Shown in pieces: positions 8,613 to 16,231 of a DNA stretch of 64,000 nucleotides. Location of the stretch: assembly GCF_900446215.1 (NCBI RefSeq), contig NZ_UAQZ01000001.1, positions 186,001 to 250,000 on the forward strand. Direction: 5' to 3'. The notes under the pieces were generated by a model. That model was not told where the DNA came from, did no database searches, and was given only the letters and a program-made list of their open reading frames with translations. Positions within the stretch are counted from its first letter, which is position 1. Each line of letters starts with the position of its first letter. The DNA is from Burkholderia cenocepacia. Its GTDB lineage: Bacteria > Pseudomonadota > Gammaproteobacteria > Burkholderiales > Burkholderiaceae. The position numbers and the translations under genes were made by a program.

Positions 8613-9539
8613 TCAGCCCTGCATCAGGCGTTCCACCGCATCGCGACGCGGAATCGGCGCGACCGCGCCGTAACCGGTCGTCGACAGCGCCGCCGCCGCG
8701 TTCGCATAACGCGCGGCCGCGAACGGATCGTCGCCCGCGACGATCCGCGCGACGAATGCGCCGCCGAAGCAGTCGCCCGCACCGGTCGCGTCGACGGCCT
8801 CGACCGCGAAGCCCGGCACGACGCGCCGCTCGTTCGGCGTCGCGACATACGCGCCTTCCTTGCCGAGTTTCAGCGCGACGACCTGCGGCCCGTGTTCGAG
8901 CATCGCGTCGACGATCGCGTCGCGATCGTTCGCGCCCGTGAGCGCCGTGACGTCGTCCCAGCTCGGCAGGCAGATGTCGGTCTGGCGCAGCGCCTCGCGC
9001 ATCACCGCGCGAGCGCGCGGCAGCGGCCACAGCTTCAGGCGCAGGTTCGTGTCGAAGCTGACCTTCGCGCCGTGGCGACGCGCATGGTCGATCGCCGCGA
9101 ACGCCGCATCGCACGCGGCCGTGCTGATCGCAAGACTGATCCCCGACAGGTGCACGGCCTTCGCGGCCGCCAGCGCGTCGAGCGGCAAGTCGCCTGTCGC
9201 ATAGCGGCTCGCAGCCGATCCCGCGCGCAGATAGTCGAACTGGTGGCCGTCGGCGCCGTGCGTGACGAAATACACGCCGGTCGGCGCCGCGCGGTCGATT
9301 CGCACGTACGTCGTGTCGACCTGCTCCGACGCCCACATGTCGGCGAGCAGGCGGCCGAACGGATCGTCGCCGATCGCCGACACGAAGCCCGTCGATGCAC
9401 CCTGGCGCGCCGCCGCGATGCAGAAGTTCGACGTGTCGCCGCCGAAGCCCTGCAGGAATTCAGGGCGTCCCGGCTGCGACTGGTTGAATTCGATCATCGC
9501 CTCGCCGAGCGCGAGGATCTCCGGAAATACCGCGGCCAT
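8613..9539 (-). CDS. PfkB-family sugar kinase, probable 2-dehydro-3-deoxygluconokinase
   Basis: A 308-residue ribokinase/PfkB-type kinase. The C-terminal PfkB signature has DATGAGD with the catalytic base aspartate at residue 256; the N-terminal signature region includes 'GFGGDTSNFCIAAARQG'. The best match in pattern is 2-keto-3-deoxygluconate kinase, which feeds the Entner-Doudoroff and uronate routes. Fructokinases are close relatives, so the substrate is tentative. It begins 3 bases after the rimO stop codon on the same strand, so the two are very likely co-transcribed even though the functions are unrelated. Confidence 0.8.
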   Translation of the reverse strand: MAAVFPEILALGEAMIEFNQSQPGRPEFLQGFGGDTSNFCIAAARQGASTGFVSAIGDDPFGRLLADMWASEQVDTTYVRIDRAAPTGVYFVTHGADGHQFDYLRAGSAASRYATGDLPLDALAAAKAVHLSGISLAISTAACDAAFAAIDHARRHGAKVSFDTNLRLKLWPLPRARAVMREALRQTDICLPSWDDVTALTGANDRDAIVDAMLEHGPQVVALKLGKEGAYVATPNERRVVPGFAVEAVDATGAGDCFGGAFVARIVAGDDPFAAARYANAAAALSTTGYGAVAPIPRRDAVERLMQG

Positions 9540-9542
9540 CGC

Positions 9543-10904
9543 TTACACCTCGCCCCACAGATCGTGGCCGTCGGCGCCCGTGATCTTCACGGACACGAAA
9601 TCGCCGACCTTGTAGCGCTTCGATGCCTTCGCCGCCGGCTCGACGTAGACGACACCGTCGATCTCCGGCGCATCGGCTGCCGTACGGCCGATGCCGCCTT
9701 CCTCGCCGACTTCGTCGATCAGCACCTTGAGCGTCTTGCCGACCTTGCGCTGCATGCGGTGCGCCGACACTTCCTCGGCGACTTCCATGAAGCGTGCACG
9801 GCGTTCCTCGCGCACCTCGTCCGGCAGCGCGCCGTCCAGGTCGTTCGCGGTCGCGCCTTCGACCGGCGAATACGCGAAACAGCCGACGCGATCGAGTTCC
9901 GCTTCGCGGACGAAGTCGAGCAGCGTCTCGAACTGTTCTTCCGTCTCGCCGGGGAAACCCGCGATGAACGTGCTGCGGATCGTCAGGTCCGGGCAGATCT
10001 CGCGCCATTTCTGCACGCGCTCGAGCACCTTCTCCGCGTTCGCGGGGCGCTTCATGCGCTTCAGCACCTCGGGGTGCGCGTGCTGGAACGGCACGTCGAG
10101 ATACGGCAGTACGTGGCCCTTGAACGGACCTTCCGCCATCAGCGGAATCACTTCGTCGACGCTCGGATACGGATACACGTAGTGCAGACGCACCCACGCA
10201 CCGTACTGCGCGGCGAGTTCGCCGAGCGCGGCGACCAGGTCGGTCATGCGCGTCTTGATCGGCTTGCCGTTCCAGAAGCCCGTGCGGTACTTCACGTCGA
10301 CGCCGTACGCGCTCGTGTCCTGCGAGATCACGAGCAGTTCCTTCACGCCCGACTTGAACAGGTTCTCGGCTTCCAGCATCACTTCGGCGACCGGGCGCGA
10401 CACGAGGTCGCCGCGCATCGACGGGATGATGCAGAACGTGCAACGGTGATTGCAGCCTTCGGAGATCTTCAGGTATGCGTAGTGACGCGGCGTGAGCTTG
10501 ATGCCGGCCGCAGGGACGAGGTCGACGAACGGATCGTGCGGCTTCGGCAGGTGCGAATGCACGGCCTGCATCACTTCGCCCACCGCGTGCGGGCCGGTGA
10601 CCGCGAGCACCTTCGGGTGGACTTCCTCGATCAGGTTCGAGCCGCTCGCGCTCGACTTCGCGCCGAGGCAGCCGGTGACGATCACCTTGCCGTTCTCGGT
10701 CAGCGCCTCGCCGATCGCGTCGAGGCTTTCCTGCACGGCTTCGTCGATGAAGCCGCAGGTGTTCACGACGACGAGGTCGGCGCCGTCGTAGGTGCCGGAG
10801 ATTTCATAACCTTCGGCGCGCAGTTGCGTGATGATTTGTTCGGAATCGACGAGCGCTTTCGGGCAGCCGAGGGATACGAACCCTACTTTGGGGGATTGGG
10901 ACAT
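9543..10904 (-). CDS. rimO: Ribosomal protein uS12 methylthiotransferase RimO
   Basis: A 453-residue radical-SAM enzyme that adds a methylthio group to Asp88 of ribosomal protein S12. The N-terminal UPF0004 domain carries cysteines 14, 50 and 79 for the auxiliary iron-sulfur cluster; the radical-SAM CxxxCxxC motif is at C151, C155 and C158 in '[14 protein letters not shown]'; a C-terminal TRAM domain follows from about residue 385. The N-terminus [20 protein letters not shown] separates RimO from the tRNA enzyme MiaB. A sugar kinase gene follows within 3 bases. Confidence 0.95.
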   Translation of the reverse strand: MSQSPKVGFVSLGCPKALVDSEQIITQLRAEGYEISGTYDGADLVVVNTCGFIDEAVQESLDAIGEALTENGKVIVTGCLGAKSSASGSNLIEEVHPKVLAVTGPHAVGEVMQAVHSHLPKPHDPFVDLVPAAGIKLTPRHYAYLKISEGCNHRCTFCIIPSMRGDLVSRPVAEVMLEAENLFKSGVKELLVISQDTSAYGVDVKYRTGFWNGKPIKTRMTDLVAALGELAAQYGAWVRLHYVYPYPSVDEVIPLMAEGPFKGHVLPYLDVPFQHAHPEVLKRMKRPANAEKVLERVQKWREICPDLTIRSTFIAGFPGETEEQFETLLDFVREAELDRVGCFAYSPVEGATANDLDGALPDEVREERRARFMEVAEEVSAHRMQRKVGKTLKVLIDEVGEEGGIGRTAADAPEIDGVVYVEPAAKASKRYKVGDFVSVKITGADGHDLWGEV

Positions 10905-11468
10905 CTGGAGTGTGGGGGCGTGGCAGCAAAAGCGTGAGTTTACAGGGATTTAGGGGTGGCGAGGCAAAATGAGCGACCGGGAAAGATCGTCGCGTGCCGG
11001 ATTGGCTGAAGCGCCACATCGGCAGTGCCGGACGGTGCGATCGACACATGCGGGTGCCTTCTGCTCGGCAACGGGTATCGCCATGCGGTTTCGAAGCTGC
11101 GCTGCAGAAAAAACAGGGCCAAGGTGCGGTTTTTCGTTGCGCCGCCCGAGCACGGTCCATACCGAGCCACCCCCGATGTACGCCGGCAGCCCGCGACAAC
11201 GGTATGCCGCCGCGCCGCCTTCCTGGCCAAGCTTGCCGCTCGCGTCCCGACTCCTGTGCGTCGGACGCGCATGTTTCCGCTCGTCCGGCGATCGAAATTG
11301 ACGCCGCGCAGCATCTCGCCTCATAATGAGACGAATTACTCCGTTTATTAATTTTCGCGCAGCGAACCGAAGCATCTGCCAGCAGCGAGATGACCGCCCG
11401 GCGGGACTTCCGGTCGCGCAACGCCCGCGCAAACAAACCCTGCTCGATCCCCGTCAGAAGGACATGCG
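10905..11468. other. 564-base region without a convincing gene
   Basis: Short frames on both strands here overlap each other and have no signal peptide, domain or good ribosome site, so I do not call a gene. Near the right end, 11318-11365 is markedly AT-rich and contains the palindrome CTCATAATGAG (11320-11330). This would be a reasonable place for the promoter of the small membrane-protein gene at 11469. The left end should hold the rimO promoter. Confidence 0.5.
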
Positions 11469-11729
11469 ATGCCCCAATCGAAATCGAACATCAGAAAGAA
11501 AACCGGCCTGGCCCTACTGGGCGTCGTGCTGTTGTACTGGATCGCGGTGCCGATCCTTCCGTTTACGTCCATCCCGAACAAGGCGTTCGTGATCCCGGCG
11601 CTGGTCGTGATCGGCGAGATCGTGTTCGTGGCCGCCGTCGCGCTGCTGGGAAAGGAATACTGGGCCCAAATAAAAGGATGGGTGACTCGGCGCTTCTGCA
11701 GGAAAAACGCGAGCGGCATCGGGAAGTAA
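11469..11729 (+). CDS. Small membrane protein, transporter-suffix-domain type
   Basis: An 86-residue protein with two hydrophobic segments at about residues 12-30 and 41-60, separated by a short 'PFTSIPNKAF' loop, and ending in a basic tail ('KGWVTRRFCRKNASGIGK'). The layout with 'PILPF' after the first helix and 'LLGKEYW' after the second matches the small domain found alone or fused to the C-terminus of some transporters ('transporter suffix domain'). The function of this domain is not known. No transporter gene lies beside it here, so it is a stand-alone copy. Confidence 0.65.
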   Translation: MPQSKSNIRKKTGLALLGVVLLYWIAVPILPFTSIPNKAFVIPALVVIGEIVFVAAVALLGKEYWAQIKGWVTRRFCRKNASGIGK

Positions 11730-11873
11730 CGCTCTGTCGCCGGCGGCCGGCGGTCTGGGAAGACATGCCACGCGGTCGGTCAAGCCCATCGCACGAGAAT
11801 CGGCATGGACTCGCGAAGCCGCTATGCGAAAATCGCGGCATCCGCTCTCTTCAATCGACCCAACGGGGCTCGC

Positions 11874-12128
11874 ATGACTACCCACCTCACGATCGAATTC
11901 ACCGAACACGCCGCAGAAGCCATCGGCGAACAGACCAGTACCAGCTTTTCCTACGATCAGGGCGCCCATGTCCCGCAACCGGGCGACTTCGTCGAACTCG
12001 AAAACTCCCGGCAGACGTTTCTGGTGATCGGCCGCGTGTTCTCGCTGAAGGCCAACTACAGCGCCGTCAAGCTCGTGCTCGACCTGCCGCCGTCGGACGA
12101 CGATCAGGATTTCGGCCCGGCGCACTGA
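11874..12128 (+). CDS. Small hypothetical protein
   Basis: An 84-residue soluble acidic protein without signal peptide or cysteine. It has an N-terminal 'MTTHLTIEFTEHAAEA' strand-helix pattern, a central 'GDFVELENSRQTFLVIGRVFSL' segment that looks beta-rich, and an acidic end ('PPSDDDQDFGPAH'). The central part resembles a small beta-barrel of the kind that mentions 'property value and conversion' in many short hypothetical proteins, but I cannot name a family. The ATG at 11874 is preferred over an in-frame start 69 bases upstream because the extra residues are low in homology-like pattern. Confidence 0.55.
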   Translation: MTTHLTIEFTEHAAEAIGEQTSTSFSYDQGAHVPQPGDFVELENSRQTFLVIGRVFSLKANYSAVKLVLDLPPSDDDQDFGPAH

Positions 12129-12212
12129 GTCACGACGAAACGCGTCACGCCAGTCAAAGCCAACGCGCATGCAACGCCGGCCGCGGCGCTGCATGCGTCA
12201 CCGCCATACGCG

Positions 12213-12746
12213 TCACTCCTGCGTGACGGGCACATACATGGCCTGCATCAGCCCGCTCGGCAACCGCTTCGTATCGTCGAGCCGCAGCACCGTTTGCGGC
12301 AGGTCAGCACCGAACAGCGGAATCCCCGTGCCGAGCACGATCGGCACCCAGCTCAGCGTGATGCGATCGACGACGCCGGCCTTGAGGCCTTCTCGCACGG
12401 TCAAGCCGCCGTCCAGATAAACGTGACGATGGCCTTGCTTCGCCAGCTGCTCGAGCAGCGCCGCAAGCGTGCCGTCGAACGGTTCTTCGCCGTGGCGCGA
12501 CGCCAGTTCGCGGCGCGTCATGACGACCATCCGCTTGCCGGCATACGGCCACGGGTCGAAGTTGATCACCGTGTCGTACGTATTGCGCCCCATCACGATC
12601 ACGTCGATGTCGTTCATGAGCGCCGTGTAACCGGTGTCATCCGGCGAATCCGATGAAAACGGCTCCAGCCATGACAGATCGCCATTGTCGCCGGCGATGA
12701 ATCCATCGAGACTGAGCGCGAGAAACACACTGACGCGAGGGCGCAT
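12213..12746 (-). CDS. Dihydrofolate reductase-like (RibD C-terminal domain) protein
   Basis: A 177-residue single-domain protein of the RibD C-terminal/DHFR-like fold. It opens with 'RVSVFLALSLDGFIAGDNGDL', has 'DVIVMGRNTYDTV' and 'VYLDGGLTVREGLKAGVVDRITLS', and closes with 'VLGTGIPLFG'; these are the landmark segments of the family. Members bind NADPH, and stand-alone copies usually have no proven substrate. The start at 12746 is chosen because AAAGGA lies 8 bases upstream; an ATG three codons earlier overlaps that site. It is not part of a riboflavin operon here. Confidence 0.8.
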   Translation of the reverse strand: MRPRVSVFLALSLDGFIAGDNGDLSWLEPFSSDSPDDTGYTALMNDIDVIVMGRNTYDTVINFDPWPYAGKRMVVMTRRELASRHGEEPFDGTLAALLEQLAKQGHRHVYLDGGLTVREGLKAGVVDRITLSWVPIVLGTGIPLFGADLPQTVLRLDDTKRLPSGLMQAMYVPVTQE

Positions 12747-12861
12747 ACGAAGCATCCTTTCATGAATGCAAGGATGGCGAGTATAGCGGCGATCCGCGTA
12801 CCCTGCCGCTGCTTGCGCCACGTCGACAGAGCGGCGTCGCTCGGCTCGATCGCCGGCCGGA

Positions 12862-13011
12862 TCACGCTTCCATGGTCGCCTTCGCCGCCAAGCGACCGAG
12901 CCACGGCGCCAGAATCACGCCGGGGTGCGCGACCACCGCATACACGCCTGCGACGCCGGGCAGAAAGCCATTGAGCGGCACGCCGTCGCTCGTCATCGGA
13001 CGAAGCGCCGA
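12862..13011 (-). pseudogene. Relic of a D-amino-acid-oxidase-like FAD oxidoreductase (C-terminal piece)
   Basis: On the reverse strand about 50 codons read 'ALRPMTSDGVPLNGFLPG' and then 'VYAVVAHPGVILAPWLGRLAA' before a stop. This is the C-terminal signature of DAO-family (glycine/D-amino-acid oxidase type) flavoproteins: an Arg-Pro-Met...Asp-Gly-x-Pro-x-x-Gly segment followed by the Val-x-x-His-x-Gly-x-x-Leu-Ala-Pro segment. Upstream in the same frame the sequence becomes Arg/Ala-rich and loses all resemblance, and the FAD-binding N-terminal domain is absent, so only a small remnant survives. The flanks 12747-12861 and 13012-13402 show no gene. Confidence 0.6.
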
Positions 13012-13402
13012 CCTCGCGGACAACGGCGCGAGTGTCGCCCGCCCCGCATCGGCGCGGCATCGTACCGCTCGCCGTGCGCGGGAACCGCTCGCGCGTTTCG
13101 CGCCTCGCCGTGCAGCGCCGCTTATGGTACGACAGGCGAGCACGAGCCCACACAATCAGGCGCGGCGCGTCCCGGCTTTCGTTCGTATGGACTGGATCTC
13201 GATCGACTGGACAACGGCGATGCCCGCGCAGACGAAGCACGGGCATTCGATGCCGACGATCCTGGACGACCGTCGGCGATTTTTTCCGCAGGCGGCAGCC
13301 GCGCATCGTCGTGCCCGAATGCACGACCGCGAGCGGCCGCCCTGCTTCGCGGCGCCGACGTCCGACGGCTCGCGCCGCCGCGGCCGGCCTGCCGCGAAAC
13401 CG
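13012..13402. other. Non-coding stretch between the oxidoreductase relic and phaR
   Basis: About 390 bases with only Arg-rich frames typical of chance reading in high-GC DNA. I see no domain, signal peptide, repeat or clear promoter. It probably represents further decay of the gene whose tail survives at 12862-13011. This is inference from position. Confidence 0.4.
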
Positions 13403-13969
13403 TTACTTCTTTTCGGGCTCCGATGCGCCCGGCTGCTTGAACGGGAACGTGCTGAACATCGACTTCGCCTGGTTCTGCATCTGTTCCTGCATCTGCACGA
13501 ACATGTTCTTCGACTGCTCGATGTAGCTCGTCATCATCCCTTGCATCATCGGCGCCTGCATGTTCATGAACTGCGACCAGACTTCCGGATTCATCGCGTT
13601 ACCTTCGTAGAGGTTCTTCGATTGATCCGCGAGCTTGTTCTGGATGTCGATGAATGCCTGGATGTTCTTTTCCAGGTACGTGCCCATCATGCCCTGCATC
13701 GCATGACCGTAGAAACGGATGATCTGCGACAGCATCGACGACGAGAACATCGGCACGCCACCGCTTTCCTCTTCGAGGATGATCTGCAGGAGAATGCTGC
13801 GCGTCAGGTCTTCGTTGGATTTCGCATCGACGACCTTGAAATCCTCCTGCTCGAGCACGAGCTGCTTCACGTCGGTCAGCGTAATGTACGTGCTTGTCTC
13901 GGTATCGTAGAGCCGGCGGTTCGGGTACTTCTTGATGAGCCGTTCGGCCGTCTTCTTTGTAGTAGTCAT
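13403..13969 (-). CDS. phaR: Polyhydroxyalkanoate synthesis regulator PhaR
   Basis: A 188-residue DNA-binding repressor. The conserved N-terminal PHB accumulation regulatory domain includes 'RLIKKYPNRRLYDTETSTYITL', and the middle carries 'LLQIILEEESGGVPMFS'. The C-terminal half is Met- and Gln-rich ('MQAPMMQGMM', 'FVQMQEQMQNQAKSMF'), suited to binding the surface of polymer granules. In related bacteria PhaR represses phasin genes and its own gene until it is titrated onto PHB granules. It lies directly downstream of phaCAB on the same strand, after a hairpin at 14044-14081, the standard arrangement in Burkholderiales. Confidence 0.93.
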   Translation of the reverse strand: MTTTKKTAERLIKKYPNRRLYDTETSTYITLTDVKQLVLEQEDFKVVDAKSNEDLTRSILLQIILEEESGGVPMFSSSMLSQIIRFYGHAMQGMMGTYLEKNIQAFIDIQNKLADQSKNLYEGNAMNPEVWSQFMNMQAPMMQGMMTSYIEQSKNMFVQMQEQMQNQAKSMFSTFPFKQPGASEPEKK

Positions 13970-14043
13970 GTAACGCCTTTGAGTGCAGCGTAGCGCAAGT
14001 GACGAATCCCCGCCGCCCGAATCCGGGAGGCGGGGGCCTTCGG

Positions 14044-14081
14044 AAAACGCCCGGCTGCGCGGCCACCCGGCCCGCGCAGCC
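14044..14081 (-). terminator. Probable terminator after phaB
   Basis: The reverse strand can fold GGCTGCGCGG with CCGCGCAGCC (10 bp stem, 9-base loop) just 8 bases past the phaB stop, followed by a GGGCGTTTTCC tract. The T-run is short, so termination may be partial and some read-through into phaR is possible. Confidence 0.55.
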
Positions 14082-14088
14082 AGGACGC

Positions 14089-14829
14089 TCAGCCCATGTG
14101 CAGGCCGCCGTTCAGCGAGAAGTCGGCGCCCGTCGCGAAGCCGGAATCGTTCGACGCGAGCCACGCGACGATCGAGCCGATTTCCTCGGGGCCGCCGAGA
14201 CGCCGCACCGGGATCGTCGCAACGATCTTCTCGAGCACGTCGGGGCGGATCGCCTTCACCATGTCGGTGCCGATGTAGCCCGGCGACACGGTGTTGACCG
14301 TCACGCCCTTCGTCGCGACTTCCTGCGCGAGCGACATCGTGAAGCCGTGAATGCCGGCCTTCGCGGTCGAGTAGTTCGTCTGGCCGAATTGCCCCTTCTG
14401 GCCGTTCACCGACGAAATGTTGATGATGCGGCCCCAGCCACGTTCGACCATCCCGTCGATCACCTGCTTCGTGACGTTGAACAGGCTCGTCAGGTTGGTG
14501 TCGATCACGGCGGTCCAGTCTTCATGCGTCATCTTGCGGAACACGACGTCGCGCGTGATGCCCGCGTTGTTGACCAGCACGTCGATCTCGCCGACTTCGG
14601 CCTTGACCTTGTCGAACGCTTCCTTGGTCGAGTCCCAGTCGCCGACGTTGCCTTCCGACGCGATGAAGTCGTACCCGAGCGCCTTCTGGTCCTCGAGCCA
14701 TTTCACCCGGCGCGGCGAGTTCGGGCCACAACCTGCGACCACCTTGAAGCCGTCTTTCGACAGACGCTGGCAGATGCTGGTGCCGATGCCGCCCATCCCG
14801 CCCGTTACGTACGCAATTCGCTGAGACAT
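14089..14829 (-). CDS. phaB: Acetoacetyl-CoA reductase PhaB
   Basis: A 246-residue short-chain dehydrogenase, the same length as the Cupriavidus necator enzyme. It reduces acetoacetyl-CoA to (R)-3-hydroxybutyryl-CoA with NADPH, the second step of PHB synthesis. The Rossmann motif is TGGMGGIG at residues 9-16 and the catalytic set is S140, Y153 and K157 (YSTAK). The ATG at 14829 has GGAG about 10 bases upstream. It is the third gene of phaC-phaA-phaB. Confidence 0.95.
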   Translation of the reverse strand: MSQRIAYVTGGMGGIGTSICQRLSKDGFKVVAGCGPNSPRRVKWLEDQKALGYDFIASEGNVGDWDSTKEAFDKVKAEVGEIDVLVNNAGITRDVVFRKMTHEDWTAVIDTNLTSLFNVTKQVIDGMVERGWGRIINISSVNGQKGQFGQTNYSTAKAGIHGFTMSLAQEVATKGVTVNTVSPGYIGTDMVKAIRPDVLEKIVATIPVRRLGGPEEIGSIVAWLASNDSGFATGADFSLNGGLHMG

Positions 14830-14950
14830 AAATCTCACTCCATTTTTTGGTTTCGAGAGCTGCCGGAGGCCCCCTCTGACTTCACGTGACGCCGGCCGAA
14901 GCCGCAATCGGCCGGCGCACGGATTCGGTACGCCGGTGACGAACGGCCGG

Positions 14951-16132
14951 TTACGGACGCTCGACCGCGAGCGCGACGCCCATCCCGCCGCCGATGCACA
15001 GCGACGCCAGCCCGCGCTTCGCGTCGCGCTTGACCATCTCGTGCAGCAGCGTCACCAGGATCCGGCAGCCCGACGCGCCGATCGGGTGGCCGATCGCGAT
15101 CGCCCCGCCGTTCACGTTCACCTTCGACGTGTCCCAGCCCATCTGCTTGTGCACCGCCAGCGCCTGCGCCGCGAACGCCTCGTTGATTTCCATCAGGTCC
15201 AGGTCGCCCGGCGTCCAGCCCGCGCGCTCCAGCGCACGGCGCGACGCCGGCACCGGGCCCATGCCCATCACGCTCGGGTCCACGCCCGCGTTCGCATACG
15301 CCTTGATCCGCGCCAGCGGCGTCAGGCCCAAGGCGGCTGCCTTCTGCGCCGACATCACCAGCACCGCCGCCGCCCCATCGTTCAGCCCCGACGCGTTCGC
15401 CGCCGTCACCGAGCCGTCCTTCGCGAACGCCGGCTTCAGCCCCGCCAGCGACTCCGCCGTCACGCCGTGACGCACGAACTCGTCGGTCGCGAACTGCAGC
15501 GGCTCGCCCTTGCGTTGCGGAATCGACACCGGCACGATCTCGTCGTTGAAACGCCCGGCCTTCTGCGCGGCTTCCGCCTTGTTCTGCGACAGCGCCGCGA
15601 ACGCGTCCTGCTCTTCGCGCGTGATCCCGTATTCCTTCGCGACGTTCTCCGCCGTGATCCCCATGTGGTACTGGTTGTACACGTCCCACAGCCCGTCGAC
15701 GATCATCGTGTCGACCAGCTTCGCGTCGCCCATCCGGAACCCGTCACGCGAGCCCGGCAGCACGTGCGGCGACGCGCTCATGTTCTCCTGGCCACCCGCG
15801 ATCACGATCTCCGCGTCGCCCGCGACGATCGCGTTCGCCGCCAGCATCACGGCCTTCAGGCCCGAGCCGCACACCTTGTTGATCGTCATCCCCGGCACGG
15901 CGTTCGGCAGCCCCGCCTTGATCAGCGACTGCCGCGCCGGGTTCTGCCCGGAGCCGGCCGTCAGCACCTGGCCCATGATCACTTCGCTGACCTGCTCGGG
16001 CTTCACGCCCGCACGCTCCAGCACTGCGCGGATCACCGTCGCGCCCAGTTCGGGCGCCGCAACCTTCGCCAGCGAGCCGCCGAATTTGCCGACCGCGGTC
16101 CGCGCGGCCGATACGATCACTACATCCGTCAT
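14951..16132 (-). CDS. phaA: Acetyl-CoA acetyltransferase (beta-ketothiolase) PhaA
   Basis: A 393-residue thiolase that condenses two acetyl-CoA into acetoacetyl-CoA, the first step of PHB synthesis. The nucleophilic cysteine is C88 in '[11 protein letters not shown]', with H349 in '[11 protein letters not shown]' and C379 in 'SLCIGGGMG', matching the biosynthetic thiolase catalytic triad. The length equals that of C. necator PhaA. The ATG at 16132 follows a GAGGAAAGG ribosome site. It lies between phaC and phaB; hairpin-forming sequence is present in both spacers. Confidence 0.95.
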   Translation of the reverse strand: MTDVVIVSAARTAVGKFGGSLAKVAAPELGATVIRAVLERAGVKPEQVSEVIMGQVLTAGSGQNPARQSLIKAGLPNAVPGMTINKVCGSGLKAVMLAANAIVAGDAEIVIAGGQENMSASPHVLPGSRDGFRMGDAKLVDTMIVDGLWDVYNQYHMGITAENVAKEYGITREEQDAFAALSQNKAEAAQKAGRFNDEIVPVSIPQRKGEPLQFATDEFVRHGVTAESLAGLKPAFAKDGSVTAANASGLNDGAAAVLVMSAQKAAALGLTPLARIKAYANAGVDPSVMGMGPVPASRRALERAGWTPGDLDLMEINEAFAAQALAVHKQMGWDTSKVNVNGGAIAIGHPIGASGCRILVTLLHEMVKRDAKRGLASLCIGGGMGVALAVERP

Positions 16133-16198
16133 TTCCCTTTCCTCCAGGCCCGCACGACACGGCGCGTCGTTACCGGCCCTGTTAAAAAAACTGCGGTG

Positions 16199-16229
16199 CA
16201 CCGGACAGCGTGCGCCGCTGTCCGGTTTT
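16199..16229 (-). other. Strong hairpin in the phaC-phaA spacer
   Basis: CCGGACAGCG (16201-16210) and CGCTGTCCGG (16216-16225) form a perfect 10 bp stem with a 5-base loop, only 7 bases past the phaC stop. In the sense (minus) direction a T-run (7 T) follows about 10 bases later, so this is not a standard terminator. It may act as an mRNA-stabilising or partial-termination element that sets the phaC to phaAB ratio; this role is inference. Confidence 0.55.
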
Positions 16230-16231
16230 CG

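Noticed and set aside
8589..10937. Open frame of 782 codons opposite rimO and the sugar kinase
   Set aside because: Antisense shadow without homology-like pattern, signal or ribosome site.
12872..13993. Plus-strand frame of 373 codons over the gap and phaR
   Set aside because: It overlaps phaR on the opposite strand and its first part reads the non-coding region as Arg/Pro-rich peptide.
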